A stretch of 64,000 nucleotides of DNA from JAHJDS01 sp964569795 (lineage in GTDB: Bacteria > Desulfobacterota > Desulfarculia > Desulfarculales > JAHJDS01). A program made the translations under genes and the position numbers. The notes under the pieces were generated by a model that saw only the letters and a program-made list of their open reading frames with translations, ran no database searches and was not told the origin of the DNA. Location of the stretch: NCBI GenBank assembly GCA_964569795.1, contig CAZMVB010000018.1:15936-79935 (forward strand), in the 5' to 3' direction. Positions 54,677-63,645 of this stretch are shown here, one piece after another. Positions within the stretch are counted from its first letter, which is position 1, and each line of letters opens with the position of its first letter.

Positions 54677-55981
54677 CTACTTGGGGACCTTCGCCACCCT
54701 GATGTGCCGGCCGGTGATGGCCCGATAGATCAGCTCCAGGGCGAGCGAGCCGCCGACCAGTCCCACCAGGATCCAGATCCGCCCGGGCGCGGTCTCGATC
54801 GTCTTCCAGAGCAGGGCGATCAGGGCGATGACGCAGACCAGGGCCCCCAGGGCCGACAACCAGCGCCGGGCCCCGGTCTTTTTGGCCAGGACCACGTTGG
54901 CCAGGTTCACCCCGGCGAAAATGAGCAGGAACCCGGCGCTGCCCATGGTCGAGATGCTGGACAGGTCCAGGAAATTGGCCATGACCAGGGACAGCAGGCC
55001 GGTTATCACCAGGCCCTCCAGGGGGCGGCCGCCGATCTTCTTTTCCAGTTCCCGGGGCAGCTCCCCGTCCCGGGCGATGATGTAACTGATCCGGGCCGAG
55101 CCGAACAGGGTGGCGTTGATGGCCGACAGGGTGGCCAGCAGGGCGGCCACGGCGATGAGCACGAACCCGAATTCTCCCAGGAAGGGCTTGGCCGCCGCGG
55201 CCAGGGCGTAATCCTTGGCGGCGGCGATCTGGGGCAGGGGCAGGTTGCCGACCACGACCATGGCGATGACGATGTACAGGACCACCACCACGCCGACCGA
55301 GGTGTAGTAGGCCCGGGGCAGGGTCCGGGCCGGGTCCCGGGTGTTGTGGGCCGTGTTGGCGATGAGTTCGAAGCCCTCGTAGGCCACGAAGATGATCATG
55401 CCGCCGGCGGTCAGGGAGACCGGGTTTTCCCAGGTGGACGGGGCCAGGGCGATCCACTTGACGGACCACAGCCCGAAGGCGGCCACAAAGGCCAGGATGA
55501 TCATCTTGACGACGACGATCAGCTTCTCCGACCGGCCGACGGCCGTGGCCCCCAGGGCGTTGATCAGGGTGAAGACGATGATTCCCCCGCTGAGGATGAC
55601 GTGCTTCATCACCGGCCGCCAGGCCGCGGGAAAGAAGGTCGCCCCGTAACTGCCGCAGGCAAAGGCGTACAGGGACAGGGTCACCACGTAGCTGCCCCAG
55701 AGCAGGATGTTCAGGCCGCCGGTCACCCGGCCGGTCCCGAAGGCGTGGTTGAGGAAGGTGACCGTGCCCCCCTGGCTGGGGAAGGCGACCGACAGCTTGG
55801 CGTAGGAGTAGGAGGTCAGGGCAGCGACCACCCCGGCGATGGCAAAGGCCACCGGCGTGCCCCCGCCGGCCAGGACCACGGCCAGGCCCAGGACGGCGAA
55901 GATCCCGCCGCCGACCATCCCGCCCACGCCGATGGCCACCACGGCCCAGAAGCCCAGCGTCTCTTTGGAGGGGTCGCTCAT
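54677..55981 (-). CDS. APC-family amino acid permease
   Basis: 434 aa with about twelve helices. The first-helix substrate-binding motif is GVGGMVGGGIFAVLG, and the sixth helix has GGMIIFVAYEGFELIANTAHN, resembling basic or neutral amino acid transporters of the APC superfamily. Two extra C-terminal helices precede a short polar tail. Specific substrate unclear. It has no regulatory partner in view. Confidence 0.92.
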   Translation of the reverse strand: MSDPSKETLGFWAVVAIGVGGMVGGGIFAVLGLAVVLAGGGTPVAFAIAGVVAALTSYSYAKLSVAFPSQGGTVTFLNHAFGTGRVTGGLNILLWGSYVVTLSLYAFACGSYGATFFPAAWRPVMKHVILSGGIIVFTLINALGATAVGRSEKLIVVVKMIILAFVAAFGLWSVKWIALAPSTWENPVSLTAGGMIIFVAYEGFELIANTAHNTRDPARTLPRAYYTSVGVVVVLYIVIAMVVVGNLPLPQIAAAKDYALAAAAKPFLGEFGFVLIAVAALLATLSAINATLFGSARISYIIARDGELPRELEKKIGGRPLEGLVITGLLSLVMANFLDLSSISTMGSAGFLLIFAGVNLANVVLAKKTGARRWLSALGALVCVIALIALLWKTIETAPGRIWILVGLVGGSLALELIYRAITGRHIRVAKVPK

Positions 55982-56091
55982 GATCGGTCCCGGGTCGGTT
56001 TGGCCGAGGCTGCGTCCGGACGCCGCCGTGGCGCCCGGCTGACGGGCAATCTAGACCTTTTTGTCCGTCATGGCAAGTCAGTCTGCCGGAC

Positions 56092-57492
56092 TTACATCGT
56101 CCGCATCAGGGACGGCGGACCGGGTGAGCGGCCGGCGCCGCTGATCTGGATTGATCCGAAGACCAAACTCGGCGTCCTGAACCGGGAAAAGGGATAGGGG
56201 TCGTTGCCCACGGCGGTCAGCGACGGCCACAGGGTCAGGTAGTTTCCGGAAACGTTCATCCCCTCGACCGGATAGACGGCCTCGCCCCCCTCGATCCACG
56301 TCCCCGAGACGCCGTAAGAGAAGTCGCCGGTGGTGGCGTTGAAGTTGCCGCCCAAAAACTCGGTCACGGCCAGGCCGCGCCCAACCGTCGGCCACAGGGC
56401 CTCAAAGCCCGCCTGGACGCTGGGCGTCAGGACCAGGTTGGTCGGCCCGCCGGTGGTCGGCTTCATCTTCAGGACCCGGGCGTTGTAGGTGTCCAGGTAG
56501 TAGTTGCGCACCACCCCGTTTTGGATCAGGGTCATCGGTCCCACGGCCACGCCCTCGGCGTCGAACCACCGGGAGCCCAGGCCCCCCTTAAGGCGGGGAT
56601 CGTCCCTGACGGTCAAGATCCGGGCCGCCACCGGCCGCCCTTTCCGGCCGAGGAGGAAGCTGGTCCGGCGCCTGAGGGCCGGGCCGCTCAGGACCTGGAC
56701 CAGGGAGCGAAGCAGCTTGCCCGCGGCCCGGTTCTCGACGATCAGGGCCGCCCGCCCGGTCGGTCCCGGCTTGGCCCCGATCCGGCGGGCGGTCCGGGCA
56801 TAGGCCGTGCGGGCCGTGGCCTGGTCGCGGCGCCGGTCGCCCAGACTCCCCAGGCTGAGGCCGACCTCGGTCCAGCCGTCCCGGCGGCGCTTGCCCGCCT
56901 GGGTCGGGTCCAGCAGGACCACGTCGCACCCCAGGTAGGCGGCGGTCTGCTCGCGGAGACCGGCCAGGCCGTTGGTGTCGGCCAGGAGCGCGGTCGAGAC
57001 CTCGAGGCCGGCGTATCCCGAGGTGCTGATCACCTTGGCCCGGCCCGCGCCGCTCGCCTTCTTGACCAGCCGGTCCAGCCCGGCCGCCCGGGCGATGAAC
57101 CGCTCCCCCCGGGCCCGGGCCAGGGCCGGATCGTAGAGGCCCAGGTCAGGGGCGGTCCCGCGGGGGTAGCGTTTCGGGTCGGGCAGGCCCCGCTGGGGAT
57201 CGGGCTCCAGGGCCCGGGTCAGCTCGACGCCCCGCCGGATGAACCGGGTCAGGGCCTCGGGTCTCAGGTCGCTGGTGGTGAACGACCCGTAACGGCCGCC
57301 GATGAACAGCCGGACGGAGATGGCCCGGCGGGTCGAGCCCTTGGCCTTTTCCAGGTCGCCGTTGCGGAAGGTGACCTCGAGTTCGCGCGAGCGTCCCACC
57401 CGGACCGAGGCCTGATCGGCCCCGGCCCGCCGGGCCGCCTTCAGGACCGCCGCGGCCGTCCGGGTCAACTGGTCCTTGATTGTCTCAGTCAC
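56092..57492 (-). CDS. pmbA: TldE/PmbA-family protein
   Basis: 466 aa from a GTG at 57492 with GGGAGGGG three bases upstream; the frame is open further upstream inside tldD but without similarity. It overlaps the tldD stop by 8 bp. Family features: RVGRSRELEVTFRNGDLEKAKGST, NYYLDTYNARVLKMKPTTGGPTNLV and GVSGTWIEGGEAVYPVEGM. TldE is the catalytically inactive partner that pairs with TldD to degrade unfolded peptides or mature microcins. No signal sequence is visible, unlike its partner. Confidence 0.92.
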   Translation of the reverse strand: MTETIKDQLTRTAAAVLKAARRAGADQASVRVGRSRELEVTFRNGDLEKAKGSTRRAISVRLFIGGRYGSFTTSDLRPEALTRFIRRGVELTRALEPDPQRGLPDPKRYPRGTAPDLGLYDPALARARGERFIARAAGLDRLVKKASGAGRAKVISTSGYAGLEVSTALLADTNGLAGLREQTAAYLGCDVVLLDPTQAGKRRRDGWTEVGLSLGSLGDRRRDQATARTAYARTARRIGAKPGPTGRAALIVENRAAGKLLRSLVQVLSGPALRRRTSFLLGRKGRPVAARILTVRDDPRLKGGLGSRWFDAEGVAVGPMTLIQNGVVRNYYLDTYNARVLKMKPTTGGPTNLVLTPSVQAGFEALWPTVGRGLAVTEFLGGNFNATTGDFSYGVSGTWIEGGEAVYPVEGMNVSGNYLTLWPSLTAVGNDPYPFSRFRTPSLVFGSIQISGAGRSPGPPSLMRTM

Positions 57493-59071
57493 GGGCCCCT
57501 CCCACGTTGATCGAGGACACCAGGGCGGTCGGCATGCCCAGGGACACGGGCACGCCCTGGCCCCCCTTGCCGCAGGTCCACCACGACCGGGACAGGGCCA
57601 GGTCCCGGCCGACCATGGTGATCCGGGCCAGGACCTCGGGGCCGTTGCCGATGACGTTGACGTCCTTGATGGGGTGCGTCTTCCGGCCGTTTTCGATGGC
57701 AAAGCCGCTGCGGACGTAAAAGGTGAAATCGCCGGCCCCGATCTTGACCTGGCCGTTGGTGAACACCTCGGCGTAGAGGCCCTTTTTGACCGAGGCGATT
57801 ATTTCCCGGGGATCGTGGGGCCCGGACTGCATCAACGTCGTCCGCATCCGCGGCAGGGGCGCGTACTCGAAGCCCTGCCGCCGGCCCGAGCCGGTGGGCT
57901 TGACCCGGTAGTGGGCGGCGCTGAGCCGGTCGTGGAGATAGGACACCAGCCGGCCCTTGGCCACCAGCCTTGTCCGCTGGCTGTCGGTCCCCTCGTCGTC
58001 AAAGGCGATCGAGCCCCTGGAGCCGGGGATGGTCCCGTCGTCGATGATGGTCACCTCGGGGCCGGCGATGCGCTGGCCCATCCGGTCGGCAAAGGTCGAG
58101 ATCCGGCGGCGGTTGAAGTCGGCCTCCAGGCCGTGGCCGATGGCCTCGTGGAGCAGGATCCCGGACGAGCCCGGGGCCAGGACGCAGGGCATCTCGCCGG
58201 CGGCCAGGGGCACGGCCTCGAACCCGCGGATGGTCTTGGCGACCGCCTTGTCGGCCAGGTCGGCGATGAGCCGCGGCGAGATGAACTCGAGACCGGCCCG
58301 GCCGCAGACGCTCTCGGCCCCGTACTCCCGCTGCCGGCCCTTCCGGGCCACGCACCGGGCGGCCAGGCCGACCTCGGGCCGCAGATCGGACCGCGACAGG
58401 CCCTCGCTGGTGACGACCATCAGCCGGGAAACCCCGTCGGTCAACCAGCCCACGAACCGCTCGATCCGGGAATCGCCCGCCTTGACCCGCCGCCCGAGCC
58501 GGCGCAAAACCTCGACCCGGGTCCGGCCGGGGACGGTTTCCCAGGAGGTGGTCATGGGGTAAACGTTCAGGCCCGGTCTGTTCCGGAAGGCCGTGACCTC
58601 GACCCCCTTGGCCCCGGCCGTCCGGCCGCCGGACGCGGCCAGGGCGGCGGCCGTCCGGGCCGCCTCGAGCATGGCCTTGCCGTCCAGGGACTGGGAAAAG
58701 GCGTACCCGGTCCGCTCGCCCTTGAGGACCCGGACGCCCACGCCCAGGGACACCCCCAGGCGGGCCCGGCTGACCCGGTCGTCCTCCAGGACCAGACTCT
58801 GGGAGACCGAGTGCTCGAAGAACAGGTCGGCGTAGTCGCCGCCCTTGGCCAGGGCCCGGGCGAGCACCCGCTTCAGGTCCGTCCCGGTCACCCCGAAGGC
58901 GGCCTCGAAATATTTTTCGGGCGGGCCCTGGGCCGCCGGTCCGGACGCCAGGGCCAGGGACGGGGGGCCGGCCTGACTCAACCAGAGGGGGGCCGTGGCC
59001 AGGGCCGAGACCCCGGTCTTCAGAAAATGACGCCGGCCCGGGGCCGGGACCTGGTCCCAGGGGTCAACCAT
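57485..59071 (-). CDS. tldD: TldD-family metalloprotease with a Tat signal peptide
   Basis: 528 aa from the ATG at 59071, which has a perfect AAGGAGG six bases upstream. The N-terminus GRRHFLKTGVSALATAPLWL carries a twin-arginine motif (R-R-H-F-L-K) and a hydrophobic core. The catalytic zinc motif HEAIGHGLEAD is intact. Partner TldE overlaps its 3' end. Known TldD is cytoplasmic, so the Tat signal implies export of this one. tatA at 26408-26620 shows that the genome has at least part of the pathway. Confidence 0.92.
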   Translation of the reverse strand: MVDPWDQVPAPGRRHFLKTGVSALATAPLWLSQAGPPSLALASGPAAQGPPEKYFEAAFGVTGTDLKRVLARALAKGGDYADLFFEHSVSQSLVLEDDRVSRARLGVSLGVGVRVLKGERTGYAFSQSLDGKAMLEAARTAAALAASGGRTAGAKGVEVTAFRNRPGLNVYPMTTSWETVPGRTRVEVLRRLGRRVKAGDSRIERFVGWLTDGVSRLMVVTSEGLSRSDLRPEVGLAARCVARKGRQREYGAESVCGRAGLEFISPRLIADLADKAVAKTIRGFEAVPLAAGEMPCVLAPGSSGILLHEAIGHGLEADFNRRRISTFADRMGQRIAGPEVTIIDDGTIPGSRGSIAFDDEGTDSQRTRLVAKGRLVSYLHDRLSAAHYRVKPTGSGRRQGFEYAPLPRMRTTLMQSGPHDPREIIASVKKGLYAEVFTNGQVKIGAGDFTFYVRSGFAIENGRKTHPIKDVNVIGNGPEVLARITMVGRDLALSRSWWTCGKGGQGVPVSLGMPTALVSSINVGGARD

Positions 59072-59252
59072 GGTCAGCCTCCTTGATCGAGTCTTTAGAC
59101 CCATTATGCCGCCCCGACGCCGGTCCTGACAACGCCTATCCGGACCGCCCCGGACGTCGCTCGGCCGCCTCGCCGGGGCTATTCGGCCGGGCCCGGATAT
59201 GGTAGAAATAACCGACAAGTATTTTACCCCTTTTGGTCAGAGGGCGGAAGCG

Positions 59253-60665
59253 GTGAAAAAGCGAATCAAACGGACCATCTGGATCTTCGTGATCATCGTC
59301 CTGATCGGGGTGGCCTACAGCGGCTACACCTTCTACCAGTTGGGCCCCATCGGCGCGGGCTACGTGGCCAAGCAGCTCTGTTCGGGCGTGTTCGTGTCCG
59401 GGCGGGACCCGAAGCGGATCATGGCCCTGGACCTGTCCCGGGGGAGTTTCGTCCAGTGGAAGATCAATCGCCCGGACCAATCGGTCACGGGCTCGCTCCT
59501 GGGCCTGTTTTCCCGCAAGGCCCTTTATCGTCCGGGACTGGGCTGCACCCTGGTCATCGGCCGGACCGAGGACCAGATCAGGGACCAGCCCACCGGCGAT
59601 CAAGTCCGGGTCAAGCTCGACCCGGACAAACCGTGGCCCCAGGGCCGCCGGGTCGATCTGAAGGACCTGCCCCCCGGGGTGGATCGGGCCAAGCTCGAGG
59701 CCGCACTCAAGAGGGCCTTTGACGAGCCCGACCCCAAGCATCTCCGCCGCACCTGGGCCGTGGTCGTGGTTTACCGGGGCCGGATCATCGCCGAGCGCTA
59801 CCGGCCGCCCATCACCCGGAACACGCCGCTCATCGGCCAGTCCATGACCAAGACCGTCACCGCGGCCCTGGTGGGCATCCTGGTCCACCGGGGCCAGCTC
59901 AAGCTCGACGCCCCGGCGCCGGTGCCCGAGTGGCGGTCGCCGGGCGACCCCCGGCACAAGATCACCCTGGATGAACTCCTGCACATGACCAGCGGCCTGA
60001 GCTGGGACGAGGACTACACCAATCCCCTGTCCGACGTGCCCTACATGCTCTACGGCACCGGGGACAAGGGGGCCTTTGCCGCGGCCAAGTCCCTGGCCCA
60101 CAAGCCCGGGACCAGGTGGTACTACTCCACCGGCACGACCAACATCATCTGCCGGATCATGAAGCGCAGCTTCGGCCAGGACCTGGCCGCCTACCTGTCC
60201 TTTCCCCGGCGGGAACTGTTCAACCCGCTGGAGATGACCAGCGCCGTGCTCGAGCCGGACGCCTCGGGGACCTTTACCGGCTCGACCTTCATGTACGCCA
60301 CGGCCCGGGACTGGGCCCGGTTCGGCCTGCTGCTTTTGCGTAAGGGCGACTGGTTCGGCCGCCGGATCCTGCCCGCGGACTGGGTGGACTACATGGTCAA
60401 GCCCGGGCCGGGGATGGCCCCCAAGAAATACGGGCCCTACTTCCTGCGGTACGGCGCCCAGGTCTGGCTCTACGCCGGCCGAAACTCCCCCGCCGCCCGC
60501 CGGCTCCCCCCGGGCACCTACACCCTGCGCGGTTACCAGGGCCAGTACGTGACCGTCGTCCCCTCGCAGCACCTGGTGGTGGTCCGGATGGGCCTGACCA
60601 AGCGGCTGGGCGACTGGGACCAGGGGGCCTTCGTGGCCGACGTCCTGGCGGCGATCAAGCCCTGA
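59253..60665 (+). CDS. Membrane-anchored serine hydrolase, class C beta-lactamase fold
   Basis: 470 aa from the GTG at 59253 (GAGG nine bases upstream), directly before the basic KKRIKR and a transmembrane helix (TIWIFVIIVLIGVAYSG); an ATG at 59199 would add 18 residues and lacks a ribosome site. The catalytic SxxK is GQSMTKTVT, and the second motif is YYSTGTTNII. It resembles EstB or 6-aminohexanoate-dimer hydrolases rather than true beta-lactamases. Anchored facing the periplasm. Substrate unknown. Divergent from tldD. Confidence 0.85.
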   Translation: MKKRIKRTIWIFVIIVLIGVAYSGYTFYQLGPIGAGYVAKQLCSGVFVSGRDPKRIMALDLSRGSFVQWKINRPDQSVTGSLLGLFSRKALYRPGLGCTLVIGRTEDQIRDQPTGDQVRVKLDPDKPWPQGRRVDLKDLPPGVDRAKLEAALKRAFDEPDPKHLRRTWAVVVVYRGRIIAERYRPPITRNTPLIGQSMTKTVTAALVGILVHRGQLKLDAPAPVPEWRSPGDPRHKITLDELLHMTSGLSWDEDYTNPLSDVPYMLYGTGDKGAFAAAKSLAHKPGTRWYYSTGTTNIICRIMKRSFGQDLAAYLSFPRRELFNPLEMTSAVLEPDASGTFTGSTFMYATARDWARFGLLLLRKGDWFGRRILPADWVDYMVKPGPGMAPKKYGPYFLRYGAQVWLYAGRNSPAARRLPPGTYTLRGYQGQYVTVVPSQHLVVVRMGLTKRLGDWDQGAFVADVLAAIKP

Positions 60666-60688
60666 TCCGGCCGTCGATCGGAACGGCC

Positions 60689-60736
60689 TTGACACGGACG
60701 ACAGCCGGGCTTACCATAACCTTAACGTTAAGGTTA
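60689..60736 (+). promoter_or_regulatory. merR promoter and palindromic operator
   Basis: TTGACA (60689-60694), 17 bp and TACCAT (60712-60717). Overlapping its end is a perfect 20-bp palindrome TAACCTTAACGTTAAGGTTA (60717-60736), then another AGGTTAT half-site. The start GTG follows at 60747. Confidence 0.8.
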
Positions 60737-60746
60737 AGGTTATGCC

Positions 60747-61190
60747 GTGTCCGATCCGCCCGCCTGGACCATCAGTCAACTGGCCGCCGACCTGGGAATC
60801 AGTCCCCGCAGCATCCGCTTCTATGAGGAAAAGGGGCTGATCAAGCCGGCCCGCACCGGCGGCGGATACCGGATCTACACCAAACGCGACCGGGCCCGCC
60901 TGAAGCTGATCCAGCGGGGCAAGCGCTTCGGGTTGTCCTTGGGCGAGTGCGCCGAGATCCTGGGCCTGGCCAGCGTCAACCTGGACGAGGCCAGGCAGAT
61001 CAGGAAGGCCCTGGTTTACGGCCGGCGGATCCTGGACGACGTCGAGGGCCGTCTGGCCGAGCTGAAGCGGACCCGGCGGGAGCTTCTGGAGATCGAGCGG
61101 CAGATGCACGCCCGGCTGGCCGAGCTGGAGCCCGCCGCCCCGCCGGCCGGGGCCGGTCGAAAAACCCTGTCCAGAACCAGAGAGGGATGA
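60747..61190 (+). CDS. MerR-family regulator of acyl-CoA metabolism genes (LiuR-like)
   Basis: 147 aa, GTG start. The MerR helix-turn-helix and wing are in TISQLAADLGISPRSIRFYEEKGLIKPARTGGGYRIYT, and a coiled-coil dimerisation helix follows (ILDDVEGRLAELKRTRRELLEIERQ). There are no clustered effector cysteines, which argues against a metal sensor. The stop overlaps into acd by adjacency (TGAATG). Its operator and neighbours resemble LiuR-type autoregulated acyl-CoA degradation operons. Confidence 0.9.
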   Translation: MSDPPAWTISQLAADLGISPRSIRFYEEKGLIKPARTGGGYRIYTKRDRARLKLIQRGKRFGLSLGECAEILGLASVNLDEARQIRKALVYGRRILDDVEGRLAELKRTRRELLEIERQMHARLAELEPAAPPAGAGRKTLSRTREG

Positions 61191-62333
61191 ATGGACTTCG
61201 CCATCACCGACGAGCAGCGGATGTTCAAGGACGAGGTGCTCCGGTTCGCCCGCAAGGAGATCGCGCCCCGGGTCCAGGAGTTTGATCTGGCCGGCGAGTT
61301 CGACTGGGAGTCCTGGCGCAAACTGGGCGACTTCGGGATTTTGGGCCTGCACTTTCCCGAGGAGCTGGGCGGCGGCGGGGCGGACGTGATGACCTCGGTC
61401 CTGGCCGCCGAGGCCCTGGGGGAGGCCGGGGTGGACGGCGGCCTGACGCTGAGTTACGGGGCCCACACCTATCTCTGCGCCGACACCATCTTCACCCACG
61501 GCACGGACGACCAGCGGCAGAAATACATTCCCCAGCTGGCCTCGGGCGAGTGGGTCGGCTGCATGGGCCTGACCGAGCCGGGCGCCGGCTCGGACGTGGC
61601 CTCGCTGCGGACCCGGGCCGAAAAGAAGGGCGACACCTGGGTGATCAACGGCTCGAAGATGTTCATCACCAACGGGGCCATCGCCGACGTGGCGGTGATC
61701 TACGCCAAGACCGAACCCGACGCCGGGCAGGGCGGCATCTCGGCCTTTATCGTCGAGAAGGGCACCTCCGGATTCACGGTCAGCCGCAGCCTGCACAAGA
61801 TGGGCTGCAAGAGTTCGCCGACGAGCGAACTCGCCTTTGACGACTGCGTCGTGCCCGACGCCAACCAGCTCGGCCCGCTCAACCAGGGCTTTTTGATGGC
61901 CATGCGGACCGTGGAGTGGGACCGCTCGACGCTGTTGGCCCCCTTCCTGGGAGCGATGGCCTTTTGCCTCGAACGGGGCGCCAGATACGCCCAGCAGCGG
62001 ACCCAGTTCGGCCGGCCCATCGCCTCGTTCCAGGCGATCAAGCACAAGCTGGCCGACATCAAGATCTTTCTCGAAGCGGCCCGGACCCTGGTTTACCGGA
62101 TCGCCTGGTGCAAGGACCAGGGCCGGCCCCTGAACCACCTCGAGGCGGCCGTGGCCAAGCTCTTTCTGGGCGACTGGTCGCTGGGGCCGGCCAACGACGC
62201 GGTGACCCTGATGGGCGGCTACGGGTACTGCCACGAGTACGACATGGAGCGGGTCTTCCGGGACAGCCGCCTGGCCCCCATCGGCGGCGGCACGTCCGAG
62301 GTCCAGCGGGTCCTGATTTCGAGACTTTTGTAA
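61191..62333 (+). CDS. Acyl-CoA dehydrogenase (first copy)
   Basis: 380 aa. Flavin-binding motifs GCMGLTEPGAGSDVASLRT and WVINGSKMFITNGAIADVAVIYA, and the C-terminal GTSEVQRVLISRLL. The usual Glu of IYEGTSE is Gly (PIGGGTSE), as in isovaleryl-type enzymes; the residue aligned to their alternative base appears to be Asp in EWDR. Its substrate therefore cannot be assigned safely. FAD flavoprotein donating to ETF. Second gene of the merR operon. Confidence 0.93.
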   Translation: MDFAITDEQRMFKDEVLRFARKEIAPRVQEFDLAGEFDWESWRKLGDFGILGLHFPEELGGGGADVMTSVLAAEALGEAGVDGGLTLSYGAHTYLCADTIFTHGTDDQRQKYIPQLASGEWVGCMGLTEPGAGSDVASLRTRAEKKGDTWVINGSKMFITNGAIADVAVIYAKTEPDAGQGGISAFIVEKGTSGFTVSRSLHKMGCKSSPTSELAFDDCVVPDANQLGPLNQGFLMAMRTVEWDRSTLLAPFLGAMAFCLERGARYAQQRTQFGRPIASFQAIKHKLADIKIFLEAARTLVYRIAWCKDQGRPLNHLEAAVAKLFLGDWSLGPANDAVTLMGGYGYCHEYDMERVFRDSRLAPIGGGTSEVQRVLISRLL

Positions 62334-62486
62334 CTGGCAGGCTGTTGACAGACAGCCTGCCAGGCGGGACATGGATGTCCCGCCAAATCGCGCCGGCGAT
62401 GTAATCGCCAAACGATTTGCGATACTCGGCAAAACCACGCTTTTGCCGAGTATCGGTCGGAAAAAGCCAGGACGGCTTTTTCCGAC
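62334..62486 (+). repeat. Cassette of five consecutive perfect stem-loops between two acd genes
   Basis: Stem-loops: 62334-62363 (12-bp stem, loop TGACAG), 62363-62384 (9-10 bp), 62385-62418 (nested 6 + 6 bp), 62421-62454 (14-bp stem, loop CCACGC), and 62456-62486 (13-bp stem, loop AGGAC). They abut with almost no spacing and fill the whole intergenic space up to the ribosome site of the next gene. No T tracts suit simple termination. The first shares GACAGCC/GGCTGTC words with the hairpins at 15444 and 15712. Confidence 0.9.
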
Positions 62487-62510
62487 AAGCACGTAGGAGA
62501 GGTTGCAGCC

Positions 62511-63641
62511 ATGAACTTCGATTGGACTCCACAGCAGAGCGGTCTCCGCGGCGCCCTGATGGGACTGCTGGACGACGAGGCCCGGGCCCGACTGGAGGCC
62601 CTGGAAACGGCGGACGAGACGGGCATCCGGGAGACCCTGACCTGGTGGCAGACCCGGGCGGCGAAGGCGGGCTATCTCACCCCGGCCGCGGACCAGATGG
62701 CCCTCCTGGCCGCCCAGGAGGAACTGGCCGCGGTCTCGTCGGCGTGTTTTTTGGCGGTCGAGACCTCGGTCCGGCTGTTCGGGGGCCTGATCGTCCGGCA
62801 CGCCCCGTCCCTGGTCCAGGCCGACATTCTCCCGCTTTTGTCCGGCGGCCGGGCCATCGGGGCGGTGGCCGTTTCCGAGCCGGGCGACGTCAAGCCCGTG
62901 GCCGGGCCGCGGACCACGGCCGTCCGGGACGGGGACGAGTACCTGGTCACCGGCCGCAAGGATTTCGTGACCAACGGCCCGGTGGCCGATTACGTGGCCG
63001 TGAGCGCCGAGGTCGAGGGCCGGCCGGCGGTCTGCATCTTCGAGCCCGGGAGCCCGCCGGAGGGATTCCGGCGCGGGGCCAGGCTGGAAACCATGGGCCA
63101 GCGGGGCCTGGCCGTCTGCGGGGTCGAGATGGACCGCGCCCGGGTGCCGGCCTCCCGGGTCCTGGGGCCGTTTGACGGCGACGGACCGCTCCAGGACCTG
63201 CGGGCCTCCCAGGACCTGATCCTGAGCGTGGCCGCCCTGGGAATGATGCGGCGGGTCATCGACGAGGTCAACGGCTACTGCCGGACCTATCACCGGGGGG
63301 GCAAACCGATCTACGCCCATCAGGAGGTCCGGTTCAAGCTGGCCGACATGGTGACCCTCTTTCAGACGGCCCGACTGCTGACCTGCCGGGCCGCCTGGCT
63401 GTCGGCCATCGGCGACCGGGAGGCCCGGACGGTGCTGGATTGCGCCAAGGTCTTCAGCGCCGAGAGCGCGGAAAGGCTGGCCTCGCTGGCCCTCCAGATC
63501 GAGGCCGGGCAGGGTTTTTTGTCAGGCACGGTCGTCGAACGGGCCTGGCGCGACGCCAAGTACGCCGCCCTGGCCGGGACCACTTCCGAAAGATCGAGGA
63601 TGGGCATCGCCGACGCCGTCCTGAGACGCTATCAGGTCTAG
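62511..63641 (+). CDS. Divergent acyl-CoA dehydrogenase (second copy)
   Basis: 376 aa with AGGAGAGG upstream. Weaker family similarity: VAVSEPGDVKPVAG, YLVTGRKDFVTNGPVADYVAV, and a helical C-terminal half with YAHQEVRFKLADMVTLFQTARLL. The C-terminal motif reads LAGTTSERSRMG, so the canonical Glu of IYEGTSE is absent; it may act on an unusual acyl-CoA or form a hetero-oligomer with the first copy. The next gene starts 4 bp after its stop. Confidence 0.85.
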   Translation: MNFDWTPQQSGLRGALMGLLDDEARARLEALETADETGIRETLTWWQTRAAKAGYLTPAADQMALLAAQEELAAVSSACFLAVETSVRLFGGLIVRHAPSLVQADILPLLSGGRAIGAVAVSEPGDVKPVAGPRTTAVRDGDEYLVTGRKDFVTNGPVADYVAVSAEVEGRPAVCIFEPGSPPEGFRRGARLETMGQRGLAVCGVEMDRARVPASRVLGPFDGDGPLQDLRASQDLILSVAALGMMRRVIDEVNGYCRTYHRGGKPIYAHQEVRFKLADMVTLFQTARLLTCRAAWLSAIGDREARTVLDCAKVFSAESAERLASLALQIEAGQGFLSGTVVERAWRDAKYAALAGTTSERSRMGIADAVLRRYQV

Positions 63642-63645
63642 GGCC

